The notes beneath the pieces were generated by a model. That model was given only the letters and a program-made list of their open reading frames with translations, made no database searches and was not told the origin of the DNA. Source: UBA1306 sp964396415 (lineage in GTDB: Bacteria > Spirochaetota > Spirochaetia > Treponematales > Rectinemataceae). From it: a stretch of 64,000 nucleotides of DNA. The stretch covers positions 1 to 64,000 of the forward strand of contig CAYNFM010000003.1 of assembly GCA_964396415.1 (NCBI GenBank), in the 5' to 3' direction. Each line of letters opens with the position of its first letter. Within the stretch, counting starts at the first letter, position 1. Both the position numbers and the translations under genes were made by a program. Shown piece after piece: positions 14,538 to 23,438 of this stretch.

Positions 14538-15686
14538 ATGCAATATCGGAGATTCCCTCGTATCGACGACCTCGAGGTATCGGCTCTCGGTTTCGGCTGC
14601 ATGCGCCTGCCCACCGTCGGCGGCGACGAAGCGGCCATCGACGCGAACGAATTCGACGCGATGCTCGCCGCGGCCGAGGAGTCCGGGATCAATTATCTCG
14701 ATACTGCCTACCCTTATCACAGGCAGGCGAGCGAGACCGCCCTCGGAGCGGCGCTGGAGCGCTCGGGCAGGCGCGGCAATTTCCTGCTCGCCACCAAGTG
14801 CCCGGTATGGCTGGTCAAGCAGCGCTCGGACTGGGACCGCTACCTCGACGAGCAGCTCGCGAAGCTAAGGACCGACCGAATAGATTTCTACCTCCTCCAC
14901 GCCCTCGGGACCGAGCGATGGGCGAAGATCAAGGAGCTGGGCGCCCTGCCCGCCCTCGAGCGCGCCAGGGCAGCGGGCAAGATAGGGCATATCGGCTTCT
15001 CCTTCCACGATTCCCTGGACTCGTTCAAGGAGATAATCGACGGCTACGACGGCTGGGAGTTCTGTCAGATCCAATACAACTACGTCGATCGGACCTTTCA
15101 GGCGGGGGAAGAGGGGCTGGCCTACGCCGCCGAGCGCGGGATCGGCGTCATCGTGATGGAGCCGCTTCGCGGAGGGGCCCTCGCTTCGCCGCCGCCCAGG
15201 GTCAAGAAGGCCTTCGACGCCTATTCGACCCCGCGCCTGCCCTATGAATGGGCGCTTCGCTTCGTGCTCGACAGGCAGGAGGTCTCGCTCGTGCTCTCGG
15301 GCATGGGCAGCGCCAGGCAAGTATGGGAAAACGCGGCGGTGGCCTCGGCGGCCCGCGCCAATTCACTGACGATGGAGGAGCGGGCCGTCCTCGACGGAGC
15401 CCGGAGGATCTACTCGGAAGGCCAGCGAGTGGCCTGCACGACCTGCGGCTATTGCCAGCCCTGCCCGACGGGAGTGCCCATACCCGAGCTGTTCGGCATG
15501 TACAACGCCGCGTCCATGTTCGATACGCGCAAGGGCACTTCCGGCTGGTACAAGGCCCAGTACCTTTCTTCGGGCCACGGCGCGGACTCATGCATCCGTT
15601 GCGGCGAGTGCCTGGCCAAGTGCCCTCAGGGCATCGCCATCCCCGATCGCCTCGAGGAAGCCCACGCCTACCTGACCGCCGAATAG
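14538..15686 (+). CDS. Aldo/keto reductase with C-terminal iron-sulfur domain
   Basis: 382 residues. An N-terminal aldo/keto reductase barrel shows the catalytic tetrad Asp55 and Tyr60 (YLDTAYPY), Lys87 (ATKCP) and His121 (LLHALG). A C-terminal extension of about 90 residues holds CTTCGYCQPCPTG and CIRCGECLAKCPQGI, two 4Fe-4S-type cysteine clusters. This arrangement is common in anaerobes and suggests ferredoxin-linked redox. The substrate is unknown. It lies between the patatin gene (15 nt upstream) and the thioesterase (6 nt downstream), so it is probably cotranscribed. A weak TATAGA box sits 9 nt before the ATG. Confidence 0.9.
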   Translation: MQYRRFPRIDDLEVSALGFGCMRLPTVGGDEAAIDANEFDAMLAAAEESGINYLDTAYPYHRQASETALGAALERSGRRGNFLLATKCPVWLVKQRSDWDRYLDEQLAKLRTDRIDFYLLHALGTERWAKIKELGALPALERARAAGKIGHIGFSFHDSLDSFKEIIDGYDGWEFCQIQYNYVDRTFQAGEEGLAYAAERGIGVIVMEPLRGGALASPPPRVKKAFDAYSTPRLPYEWALRFVLDRQEVSLVLSGMGSARQVWENAAVASAARANSLTMEERAVLDGARRIYSEGQRVACTTCGYCQPCPTGVPIPELFGMYNAASMFDTRKGTSGWYKAQYLSSGHGADSCIRCGECLAKCPQGIAIPDRLEEAHAYLTAE

Positions 15687-15692
15687 GGCGCC

Positions 15693-16457
15693 ATGGACGA
15701 TTCTCTCCGCTCGACCCTCGAGTTCGGGATCCGCGGCTACGATTGCGGCTACGGCGGCCCCTTGCGCGCCTTCGCCCTCGTCAACTTCCTGCAGGAAGCC
15801 GCTGGCGAGAATGCGGACCGCCTGGGCTTCGGCATGGAGGATCTCCACGCGAGGGGCTGGACCTGGATGCTCTCCCGCCTCGACCTTCGCGCGGACGAGC
15901 TGCCCCGGGACGGGGACCGAGTCCTCGTGCGCACCTGGCCCGCGGGCACGCGCAAGCTCTTCGCCTTGCGCGACATCGAGATGCTCGGGCCGGACGGCCG
16001 CAGCCTGGTGCGCGCCGTTTACGCCTACCTGATCGTCGACATCGCGGCCAGGCGGCCCTTGAGGCCCGAGAGCGTCTTCGGGCCCTTGGCGCCGCATCCT
16101 GACGATCCCCATCCCGTGCCGGATTTCGCCTTCGACGTTCCCGCGGCCGCCGGGTCGAGCTTCGTCTTCGCGCAACGCGTCCGGGGCAGGCACATGGACC
16201 ACAACGGCCACGCCAACAACGCCCATTTGGTGAATTGGCTCGTCGATGCCGCGGCCGAGGGCGAGTCGCGCCTCTCCGCGCTCAGGGTGGAGTTCCTGGC
16301 CGAGGCCCTGGAAGGGGACGATCTCGAAGCGACGCGAGGCGCCGCGGACGGGCCCGCGCCCGAGGGCTCAGGACGGGACCCGGGGGCGAAGTCGACAGTC
16401 GTCGAGCTGTCTCGCGGCGAGGTCAAGGTCGCTCGGGCGCTGATTACGAGAAGCTAG
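15693..16457 (+). CDS. Acyl-[acyl-carrier-protein] thioesterase
   Basis: 254 residues with two hot-dog domains, as in the FatA/FatB family. The first has FALVNFLQEAAGENADRLGF and GWTWMLSRLDLRADELP, the second RHMDHNGHANNAHLVNWLVD, which contains the conserved Asn and His of the active site. It would release free fatty acids from acyl-ACP. It follows the aldo/keto reductase by 6 nt, so it is likely the last gene of the galU run, and it ends 7 nt from the convergent tpx. Confidence 0.87.
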   Translation: MDDSLRSTLEFGIRGYDCGYGGPLRAFALVNFLQEAAGENADRLGFGMEDLHARGWTWMLSRLDLRADELPRDGDRVLVRTWPAGTRKLFALRDIEMLGPDGRSLVRAVYAYLIVDIAARRPLRPESVFGPLAPHPDDPHPVPDFAFDVPAAAGSSFVFAQRVRGRHMDHNGHANNAHLVNWLVDAAAEGESRLSALRVEFLAEALEGDDLEATRGAADGPAPEGSGRDPGAKSTVVELSRGEVKVARALITRS

Positions 16458-16464
16458 GGCCCGA

Positions 16465-16980
16465 CTATTTACCCAGGGCCTTCCTGGTCGCGGCCAGAGC
16501 CGAGGAGTAGTCGGGCTCCGTCGTTATCTCCGGGACCTGCTGGGTATAGACGACCTCCCCCTTCGCGTCGACCACCACGACCGCGCGGGACAGGAGCCCC
16601 GCGAGGGCGCCGTCCTTGAGCTCGACGCCGTAGGCCGAGCCGAACGATCGGTCACGCAGCTCCGAGAGGGGAATGACGACGTCGACTCCCTCGGCCTTGC
16701 AGAAGCGCGACTGGGCGAAGGGCAGGTCCCTGCTGATATTGAGGACGACGGCCCCGTCGAGCTTCTTGATCTCGGCGTTGAATCTCTTTGCCGACAGCGC
16801 GCAGGTGGACGTATCGAGGCTCGGGACGATATTGAGGATCCTCACCTTGCCGCCGAAATCCGCCAGCGAGACATCCGAGAGATCTCCCTTGGTCAGCTTG
16901 AAGGCGGGAGCCTTGGATCCGACCTTCGGCAGATCGCCGACGGTATGAACGCTGTTTCCCTTGAGCGTGATGGTAGCCAT
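16465..16980 (-). CDS. tpx: Thiol peroxidase
   Basis: 171 residues, an atypical 2-Cys peroxiredoxin that reduces peroxides with thioredoxin. The peroxidatic Cys60 is in PSLDTSTC and the resolving Cys94 in SRFCKAEG, matching E. coli Tpx Cys61 and Cys95. SRDLPFAQSRFC is the family signature. ATG 16980 is preceded by GAGGAGG. It lies 65 nt after the deoxynucleoside kinase on the same strand. Confidence 0.95.
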   Translation of the reverse strand: MATITLKGNSVHTVGDLPKVGSKAPAFKLTKGDLSDVSLADFGGKVRILNIVPSLDTSTCALSAKRFNAEIKKLDGAVVLNISRDLPFAQSRFCKAEGVDVVIPLSELRDRSFGSAYGVELKDGALAGLLSRAVVVVDAKGEVVYTQQVPEITTEPDYSSALAATRKALGK

Positions 16981-17045
16981 GCTTCCTCCTCGTTCTTAAG
17001 CACGAAGCTACTGAAGAGAGGGCCCCGAGGCAAATGCGGAGCCGG

Positions 17046-17690
17046 CTACATGCCGATGGGGAAAAGGCTGCCCTGCCTGTCGCGCAGGCGATTCTCGACG
17101 TTCCGCGCTATCGCCTCGAGGTGGCCGGACTCGGACACGAAGTCGAGCCTGTCCCCGGGGACGACGAGGACCGGCGCCAGATCGAAACCCTCGATCCATG
17201 ATTCGTATAGGCTCCCCAGGCTTTCCAGGTACTCGTCGGGGATCGCCGCTTCGAAGCCGCGGCCCCGCGCGGCGATTCTCGATTTCAGCGTCTCGACCGA
17301 TGCCCTGATGTAGACGACGAGATCGGGAGAGGGGAGGAGGCCGGCCATCGTCTCGTACAGGCCAAAGTAGGTGAGCCAATCGCGCTCGCTCATCGTGCCG
17401 CGATCGTAGAGATTGCGGGCGAAGACCTCGGCGTCCTCGTAGAGGGATCGGTCCTGGACCACCGAATGCGGATCGTCCATCAGGGCCCGATGCGAGCGCA
17501 GGCGATAGCTCAGGAAGAAGAGCTGCGAATGGAAGGCCCAGGCCGGCATGTCTTTATAGAAGTCCTCGAGGTAGGGATTCTCCGCGACCGGCTCGTAGTA
17601 GGGACGGAAGCGCAGGCGCTCCGAGAGAAGGCGCACGAGGCTGGACTTTCCGGCGCCGATGTTTCCCGCCACTACCAGGTACTTCCTCAT
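17046..17690 (-). CDS. Deoxynucleoside kinase
   Basis: 214 residues of the dNK/dGK-dAK family, which phosphorylates salvaged deoxynucleosides. Seen are the P-loop GNIGAGKSS (residues 9-17), EPVAENPYLEDFYKD (substrate-binding Glu region), the DRSLYED motif and the lid YIRASVETLKSRIAARGRG. The base preference (dA, dG or other) cannot be read reliably. Its ATG overlaps the stop of the cellulase gene (ATGA), so the two are translationally coupled, an unusual functional pairing. Confidence 0.92.
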   Translation of the reverse strand: MRKYLVVAGNIGAGKSSLVRLLSERLRFRPYYEPVAENPYLEDFYKDMPAWAFHSQLFFLSYRLRSHRALMDDPHSVVQDRSLYEDAEVFARNLYDRGTMSERDWLTYFGLYETMAGLLPSPDLVVYIRASVETLKSRIAARGRGFEAAIPDEYLESLGSLYESWIEGFDLAPVLVVPGDRLDFVSESGHLEAIARNVENRLRDRQGSLFPIGM

Positions 17691-18742
17691 GGGGCCGCGG
17701 CGGGCGTTCCCCTTATCTTGGCTCGCACGTAGGCTCCCGAGGCGCTGAGCTGATCGGGGGTCCAGATCCCGTATCCCTCCGGTCCCATCGCCTTGGGAAC
17801 GAGGCCGGTGCCCGCTTTGAAGGCCGCGGAGCTCTCGTTCTTGTCGGAAAGGGACCAGTTCGTCCAGCTGATCTTATGATCGTCGAGGAATTTCAGCCAC
17901 TCATCGGAGGCATCGAAGTAGGGCCCCCCGTCGCCGCTGGCCTCGCTCGTGCCCCACTCGGTGCAGAACACCGCCGCCCCTTCGGCCAGCGCGCGCGATA
18001 TCTTGCCGCGAAGCGCGAACCCGTGGGTTCCCGCGTAGAAATGCACCGAATACATGAGGTTCGTCCCGGGGATCGGATCGGCGGCGGCGAGGTCGACGTC
18101 TTGGCTCCAGGTCCCGGATCCGATGATGATGATGTTGCTCGGGTCGATGGCCCGTATGACCGATACGATCTTGGCGGCGTAGGGCTTGAGGTCCCTGGCC
18201 CAGCTCAAGCTCCCGTTGGGCTCGTTCATTATCTCGTAGAGGACGTTGGGCTTGGAGCCGTATTCCTTGGCGATTTGGGCGAAGAAGGCCTCCGCGCCCG
18301 AATAGACGGGGTCGTTCGGGCTTCCCGGATTCAGCACGTGCCAGTCGACGATGACATAGATGCCCAACTTTTCCGCGAGGTCGATCGCCTTTTCCACGAT
18401 TCGACCGAGCTCGGGATGGGTCGCGTAGCCGTTCTCTCCGACGTACAGCGCGAGGCGTATTACATCGCAGTCCCAGTCCCGCGCGAGCGCGGTAAACGAA
18501 TCATCGTTCACGATGCCGCCGGACCACTGCAGGCCCGACGTGCTCATGCCCTTCAATTGAACGGCGTCGCCATTCGAGTCGCAAAGCCGGCCCATGAGGA
18601 CCTGCAACCGTCCGTAGCGCGCGACGGGGGTCGAGGGATCGGCCTGGGCGAAGACGGGAATCGCGATAGCGAGGGCGCAGGCAAGCAATGCGCTCATCGA
18701 TCGCGACGCTTTTCCGATCGGGTTCAAATTCCCACCTCCCAT
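17687..18742 (-). CDS. Secreted GH5 endoglucanase (cellulase)
   Basis: 351 residues (346 if started at TTG 18727, which has GGGAGGTGGGAA just upstream). A signal peptide, MSALLACALAIAIPVFAQA, is followed by a GH5 barrel of the bacterial Cel5A type: LKGMSTSGLQW, VIVDWHVL, the acid/base Glu174 in IMNEPNG, VHFYAGTH and the nucleophile Glu262 in TEWGTS. No carbohydrate-binding module or dockerin is present. It would cut cellulose or related beta-1,4-glucans outside the cytoplasm and so feed the cellobiose phosphorylase encoded at the right end of the window. It follows the DTW gene by 15 nt. Confidence 0.9.
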   Translation of the reverse strand: MGGGNLNPIGKASRSMSALLACALAIAIPVFAQADPSTPVARYGRLQVLMGRLCDSNGDAVQLKGMSTSGLQWSGGIVNDDSFTALARDWDCDVIRLALYVGENGYATHPELGRIVEKAIDLAEKLGIYVIVDWHVLNPGSPNDPVYSGAEAFFAQIAKEYGSKPNVLYEIMNEPNGSLSWARDLKPYAAKIVSVIRAIDPSNIIIIGSGTWSQDVDLAAADPIPGTNLMYSVHFYAGTHGFALRGKISRALAEGAAVFCTEWGTSEASGDGGPYFDASDEWLKFLDDHKISWTNWSLSDKNESSAAFKAGTGLVPKAMGPEGYGIWTPDQLSASGAYVRAKIRGTPAAAP

Positions 18743-18757
18743 GACATTCGTAAAATT

Positions 18758-19447
18758 CTATTCCGGATTCGACGCGGGGGTAAAGGCCGGCTCCCGCCGC
18801 ATGAATCTCGGCTTCCCCGACGCCCTCGCCCTCGCGATCTGATAGTCCTGCATAGCGGCGAAGGCCTCGAGGAGCCTGCCCTTGTCGGGATAGCTGTCGA
18901 GGCCCATCGACTCGAAGGCGCAGAGCAGCTCGTGGATCGTCTCTATGGTGGAGAGACAGTAGTCCCTGGGCTGCCTTTTTATCTTCCAGCGGCTCGGCTC
19001 CCGCGGCGCGAATCGAAGGCGCGGCAGGCGCGACAGGGCCGGGCTCTCGCGAAGGACGGCGCGGGCGCAGGCCCAGGTCGAATCGATCAGGAAAACCGCG
19101 ATGTCCCTTCCTTCCAGCTCGTTGCCGAAAGGACCGACCCCGCCGGAGGCCCCCAGGTCGATGGCATCGGGGCTCGGGTAGAGGAGGAAGCATCGCCTCG
19201 ACGGATCCCCGACCAGCTCTCGTACGCGCGGATGGTCGTCGAAGGCGATGCCCGGGAGAACCTCGCAGCTCGCGAGGTTGAGGCGGGCGAGTCTTCCCGT
19301 CCCCGTCTTCTGGCGCCTGTATTCCTTGGGATGGGTGAGAAGGACGAAGCGCGACCTCGTCTCCATGGGGGCCTTCGCCGGGCAGAGACAGGCGATCCTG
19401 GGCCTGCGGCAGCTCGGGCAATACTCGCGCCCCGATCGACTATCCAA
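18758..19447 (-). CDS. DTW-domain protein, probable tRNA-uridine aminocarboxypropyltransferase
   Basis: 229 residues. A Cys-rich N-terminus, YCPSCRRPRIACLCP, and the LIDSTWACAR signature (the DTW motif) define the TapT/DTWD family. That family transfers the 3-amino-3-carboxypropyl group of SAM to tRNA uridine (acp3U). LTHPKEYRRQKTGTGRLA and FAPREPSRWKIKRQP are further family blocks. The start is TTG 19447, with AAAGGAGGAG 8 nt upstream. It heads the leftward run with cellulase, kinase and possibly tpx. Confidence 0.88.
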   Translation of the reverse strand: MDSRSGREYCPSCRRPRIACLCPAKAPMETRSRFVLLTHPKEYRRQKTGTGRLARLNLASCEVLPGIAFDDHPRVRELVGDPSRRCFLLYPSPDAIDLGASGGVGPFGNELEGRDIAVFLIDSTWACARAVLRESPALSRLPRLRFAPREPSRWKIKRQPRDYCLSTIETIHELLCAFESMGLDSYPDKGRLLEAFAAMQDYQIARARASGKPRFMRREPAFTPASNPE

Positions 19448-19506
19448 TCGGCTCCTCCTTTCCGCCTCCGGTCGGGTATACTGGCGGCTTCCGCTAGGAG
19501 GGCATT

Positions 19507-20439
19507 ATGCGAGATATCTCTTCGGTCCTGATAGTGGGCGCGGGGGCCGTGGGCGCCGGAGTCGCCTCGATAATCCACGAGAGCGAGCCCGGATCGCTCC
19601 GCGTCCTGGCCGATCCGGGGCGGTTGGCGCGCTACGAGGCCGAAGGCTTCATGATCAACGGACGGCGCTTCGATTTTCCCCTCGCGCCCGTCGGAAGCCC
19701 GCGGAGAAAGGGGGAGGAATCCGACCTCGTCATAGTCGCAGTCAAGAACCATCACCTGGGGAAGGCGATCTCGGACATGGCCTCCTTCGTCGGCGAAGGT
19801 ACGCTGATCCTTTCCCTGTTGAACGGCATTACCAGCGAGGAGGACTTGGCCGCCGCCTTCGGCCGCGAGAAGGTGCCTTACGCGATGATCCTGGGGATCG
19901 ACGCGGTCCGCGAGGGAAACTCCACGAGCTTCTCGGCCGCGGGGAAAATCCACTTCGGCGACGCGCGCAACCGCTCCGGAGCCTGGAGCGAGCGCGTGTC
20001 CGGCATCGCCTCGTACTTCGACAGGGTCGGCGTCGGTTATGTCGTGCCCGAGGACATGGTCCGATCCCTATGGTACAAGTTCATGATCAACGTGGGCATT
20101 AACCAGGCCTCCGCCGTCCTCGGCGCGCCTTACGGCGTATTTCAGCGCCTGCCCGAGGCTAAGGAGGCCATGTACGGGGCGATGCGCGAGCTGATCGAGA
20201 TATCGCGCGCGATGGGTACGGGCCTCTCCGATGCCGATCTGGAATCCTGGTACGGCACCCTGCTCGGCCTTTCGCCGGATGCCAAGACCTCGATGCTCCA
20301 GGACGTCGAGGCGAAGCGGAAGACGGAAGTCGAAGCCTTCGCGGGGACGGTGGTCGCCCTGGGCGAGCGGACGGGCCTGCCCACTCCGATCAATCGGCTT
20401 TTCCTCAACCTGATACGGACGATGGAGCAGACTTACTGA
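19507..20439 (+). CDS. Ketopantoate reductase-family protein
   Basis: 310 residues, with the length and layout of 2-dehydropantoate 2-reductase (PanE). VLIVGAGAVGAGVASIIH is the NADP-binding loop, VKNHHLGKAI and LSLLNGITSEEDL hold the conserved Lys and Asn, and WYKFMINVGINQASAV holds the second conserved Lys and Asn. True PanE makes pantoate for CoA, but many paralogues act on other 2-keto acids, so no gene symbol is given. ATG 19507 has AGGAGGG upstream, and a TATACT -10 box lies 23 nt before that ATG. Confidence 0.87.
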   Translation: MRDISSVLIVGAGAVGAGVASIIHESEPGSLRVLADPGRLARYEAEGFMINGRRFDFPLAPVGSPRRKGEESDLVIVAVKNHHLGKAISDMASFVGEGTLILSLLNGITSEEDLAAAFGREKVPYAMILGIDAVREGNSTSFSAAGKIHFGDARNRSGAWSERVSGIASYFDRVGVGYVVPEDMVRSLWYKFMINVGINQASAVLGAPYGVFQRLPEAKEAMYGAMRELIEISRAMGTGLSDADLESWYGTLLGLSPDAKTSMLQDVEAKRKTEVEAFAGTVVALGERTGLPTPINRLFLNLIRTMEQTY

Positions 20440-20443
20440 GCCG

Positions 20444-20452
20444 TGCTATTAT
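20444..20452 (+). promoter_or_regulatory. Extended -10 promoter of the exonuclease I gene
   Basis: TGCTATTAT: an extended -10 (TGN plus TATTAT at 20447-20452) ending 5 nt before ATG 20458. No -35 is recognisable, as expected for extended -10 promoters. It overlaps the alternative GTG start at 20443, favouring 20458. Confidence 0.4.
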
Positions 20453-20457
20453 CGGGC

Positions 20458-21930
20458 ATGGCGCCTTCGATCCTCTGGTACGATCTCGAGACCTTCGGCC
20501 TGGAGCCGCGTTACGACCGCATCGCCCAATTCGCGGCGCTGAGGACCGACGAGAATCTCGAGGCGACGGGCGAGAAGACCCTGCTCTACTGCAAGCCCAC
20601 TCCCGATTACCTTCCCAGCCCCCTTTCCTGCCTCGTCCACGGGATCACGCCCCAGTACGCCGCCGAGGCCGGTCTCTCCGACTACGAGTTCGCGAAGGCC
20701 CTGCGCTCCGCGATGAGCGTCGCGGGAACGACTACCGCCGGCTTCAACTCCCTCCAGTTCGACGACGAGTTCGTTCGGAACCTCTTGTATCGCAATCTCT
20801 TCGATCCCTACGAGCGGGAGTGGCGCAAGGGAAACAGCCGCTGGGACCTCATCGACCTGATGCGCGCGGCCCGCGACCTCAGGCCCGAGGGCATCATCTG
20901 GCCGGAAGACGAGGAGGGGAGGCCGATCTTCACTTTGGTCGCCCTCGCCCGCGCGAACGGCATCGCCCACGAGTCGGCGCACGACGCGACGCACGACGTC
21001 CTCGCGACCGTCGACCTCGCCAGGCTCGTGCGCGCCCGCCAGCCCAAGCTCTACGACTGGTATTGGGCCCATCGCGGCCGCGATTCCCTCCGACCGCTCG
21101 TGGACCTCGTCGACCGCACTCCCCTCGTGCATTCGGCCGCCGGCTACACTTCCTCGAAAGGGTGTACGACCCTGGTGGCTCCGGTCGCCATGGATCCCGA
21201 GAACCGGAACCAGCTCGTCGCCATCGATCTCCGCTTCGACCCGGCCACCATAATCGGGCTCGACGTAGAGGAGCTTCGCAGGCGCGTCTTCACGAAGAAG
21301 GCCGAGTTCGACGAGGAGCGCGTGCCTCTCTCTCGCATCCGCCTCAACCGCTGTCCCTTCCTCGCGCCGATGAGCACGATGAGCGATTCGGCCGCGCTAC
21401 GCCTCGGCCTGGACCGCTCGGAATGCCTGGAGCACCTCGAGGTCATCAAGAAGGAGCCCGAGCTTTTGCAGAAGATGGTGGCGGTGTTCGAGCGGCGCGA
21501 CCCGCCGCCGGAATCCGACGATCCGGAGCTGCGTCTGTACGCGGGGAGCTTCTTCCCCGAGGACGACGCGCGGGCTTTCGAGGTCGTCCACGAGCGCCTC
21601 GCGGCCGAGGGGGCGGCCTCGGCCAAGCCGGCCCTCTACCGCATGAAGTACGCCGACGAGAGGCCCGCGCAGATGCTCAGGCGCCTGTTTGCGCGCAATT
21701 TCCCGGAAACGCTGACGGGCGGCGAGAAGGCGAAATGGCGAGCCTTCTGCGCGGGACGATTGCAGCTGCCGCCCCTCCCCGGCGCGACCGATCTCGCTAC
21801 CTTCGGGAAGGTCGTCTCGCAGCGGCTCGAGAATGCCGAGACGCCCGCGCGGGAAAGAGGCTTGCTTCAGGAACTGCTCGCGTACAAGACGGGGCTGGAA
21901 AAGGAAGTGCTCGGCTACGAAGGGAAATGA
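20458..21930 (+). CDS. sbcB: Exodeoxyribonuclease I
   Basis: 490 residues. SbcB degrades single-stranded DNA 3' to 5'. The DEDDh exonuclease motifs are present: ILWYDLETFG (DxE), GFNSLQFDDEFVRN and ESAHDATHDVLATVDL. NSRWDLIDLMRAARDLRPEG and YCKPTPDYLPSPL match the gammaproteobacterial enzyme closely, and the C-terminal helical ExoI domain (KWRAFCAGRL) is intact. E. coli ExoI is 475 residues. ATG 20458 is preferred to GTG 20443. No recombination gene is adjacent. Confidence 0.94.
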   Translation: MAPSILWYDLETFGLEPRYDRIAQFAALRTDENLEATGEKTLLYCKPTPDYLPSPLSCLVHGITPQYAAEAGLSDYEFAKALRSAMSVAGTTTAGFNSLQFDDEFVRNLLYRNLFDPYEREWRKGNSRWDLIDLMRAARDLRPEGIIWPEDEEGRPIFTLVALARANGIAHESAHDATHDVLATVDLARLVRARQPKLYDWYWAHRGRDSLRPLVDLVDRTPLVHSAAGYTSSKGCTTLVAPVAMDPENRNQLVAIDLRFDPATIIGLDVEELRRRVFTKKAEFDEERVPLSRIRLNRCPFLAPMSTMSDSAALRLGLDRSECLEHLEVIKKEPELLQKMVAVFERRDPPPESDDPELRLYAGSFFPEDDARAFEVVHERLAAEGAASAKPALYRMKYADERPAQMLRRLFARNFPETLTGGEKAKWRAFCAGRLQLPPLPGATDLATFGKVVSQRLENAETPARERGLLQELLAYKTGLEKEVLGYEGK

Positions 21931-22000
21931 GTCGCGCTCGGGATCGCGCCGCGAAGCCGCTCCGAAGCACTTCGATCGCCATGCTATCGCGGCTTCGAAG

Positions 22001-22348
22001 CTATCCCTCGCGAAGGGCCCGAGGCAGTCCAGCGACCACGCGATGGTAGGAGTGGCGGATGAGCCACTCGAGCTTGGCATCGGGCACGGAGCCGTCGAAT
22101 ACGACCGTGTTCCAGTGCCGATGATTCATATGCCAGCCCGGCCGTATATCGGGATAGGCCGAGCGCAGATCGGCGGCGAGATCGGGGTCGCACTTCAGGT
22201 TGACCTCGATCGGCGCGGCCTGGCCCCCGAAATAGAGGGCGAATATCCTGCCGCGGACGCGAAAGGCCTCGGTCGCCTCGTCGAAGGGAAAGTCGCTCGT
22301 CGCCTCGGGAAGGGAGAGGCAGATCTTCCTCATCCGGCCTTTCGTCAT
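22001..22348 (-). CDS. MmcQ/YjbR-family protein
   Basis: 115 residues. LPEATSDFPFDEATEAFRVRGRIFAL, NLKCDPDLAADLRSAY and PGWHMNHRHWNTVVFDGSV are the conserved blocks of this small CyaY-like DNA-binding fold (DUF419). Cellular function is not established for the family. It follows the aldo/keto reductase gene by 22 nt and is probably cotranscribed with it. Confidence 0.88.
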   Translation of the reverse strand: MTKGRMRKICLSLPEATSDFPFDEATEAFRVRGRIFALYFGGQAAPIEVNLKCDPDLAADLRSAYPDIRPGWHMNHRHWNTVVFDGSVPDAKLEWLIRHSYHRVVAGLPRALREG

Positions 22349-22370
22349 TCCGCCCCGCCGTGCCGTGCCG

Positions 22371-23381
22371 TCAGCCGGCCAGGATCCGGTCTATCGCGAC
22401 CAGCTCTTCCTCCGCGAGGGGGCCCGCCGCGAGGGCCGCCGCGTTCTCCTCGATCTGCTCGGGCCTGGAGGCCCCTATGAGTGCGCTGGTCACCCGCGCA
22501 TCCCGGAGGGTCCAGGCTATCGCCATCTGGGCGAGGCTCTGTCCCCTCGCCTTGGCGATTTCGTAGAGCGCGGCAACCTTCGCGATCTTTTCGGGAGTGA
22601 CGTCGCTTCCCTTCAAGAAGGGACTGCCCGAGGCGGCGCGGGAATCGGCGGGCACGCCCCCGAGGTACTTCGTCGTCAGGAGTCCCTGGGCGAGAGGCAT
22701 GAAGGCGATGATGCCCATGCCGGACTCGGCGCATGCGGCTAGGAGGCTCGGCCCGCCCGCCCCGCCCTCCACCTTCTCCCGAGCGAACATGTGGTAGCGC
22801 GGCTGGTGTATGAGGGCGCGAATGCCCATGGATTCGAGCATCGCCGCGGCTTCCCTCGTCCTTTCGGGGGGATAGTTGGAAAAGCCCACGTAGAGGGCTT
22901 TCCCCGTCCGGACGGCATGAGCGAGCGCGCCCATCGTCTCCTCGAGCGGGGTATCGGGATCGGGGCGATGATGGTAGAAGATATCCACGTAATCAAGGCC
23001 CATCCGCTCGAGGCTTTGATCGAGGCTGGCCAGGAGGTACTTGCGCGACCCGTGGTCTCCGTACGGTCCCGGCCACATCGTATAGCCGGCCTTCGTGGAG
23101 ACGACGATCTCGTCGCGGTAGGGCGCGAAATCCTCCTTGAGCAAACGCCCCAGGCTGAGCTCTGCGGAGCCGGGTGGCGGCCCGTAGTTATTCGCGAGAT
23201 CGAAATGGTTGATGCCGAGGTCGAAGGCCCTTCGCGCCATCGCGCGGATGCGGTCGTAGGGCGTCTCGGCGCCGAAGTTGTGCCAGAAGCCCAGGGACAG
23301 GGCGGGCAGCATGAGGCCCGAGTCCCCGCAACGACGGTATTGGATCGTCGTATAGCGCGAGTCGGCGGCTGTGTAGGGCAT
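22371..23381 (-). CDS. Aldo/keto reductase, YghZ/glyceraldehyde-3-phosphate reductase type
   Basis: 336 residues, full length for the AKR14 group. INHFDLANNYGPPPGSAE holds the catalytic Asp and Tyr, VVSTKAGYTMWPGPYGDHGS the Lys and the YghZ-specific loop, and DIFYHHRPD the His. E. coli YghZ reduces L-glyceraldehyde 3-phosphate and methylglyoxal; a detoxification role is inferred. It lies between the pirin gene (57 nt upstream) and the YjbR gene, all leftward. Confidence 0.9.
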   Translation of the reverse strand: MPYTAADSRYTTIQYRRCGDSGLMLPALSLGFWHNFGAETPYDRIRAMARRAFDLGINHFDLANNYGPPPGSAELSLGRLLKEDFAPYRDEIVVSTKAGYTMWPGPYGDHGSRKYLLASLDQSLERMGLDYVDIFYHHRPDPDTPLEETMGALAHAVRTGKALYVGFSNYPPERTREAAAMLESMGIRALIHQPRYHMFAREKVEGGAGGPSLLAACAESGMGIIAFMPLAQGLLTTKYLGGVPADSRAASGSPFLKGSDVTPEKIAKVAALYEIAKARGQSLAQMAIAWTLRDARVTSALIGASRPEQIEENAAALAAGPLAEEELVAIDRILAG

Positions 23382-23438
23382 GGTCGTCTCCTTGGGCTCG
23401 GATGGTAATACGTAATGGCGCCGAATGTCATCGCTCCC

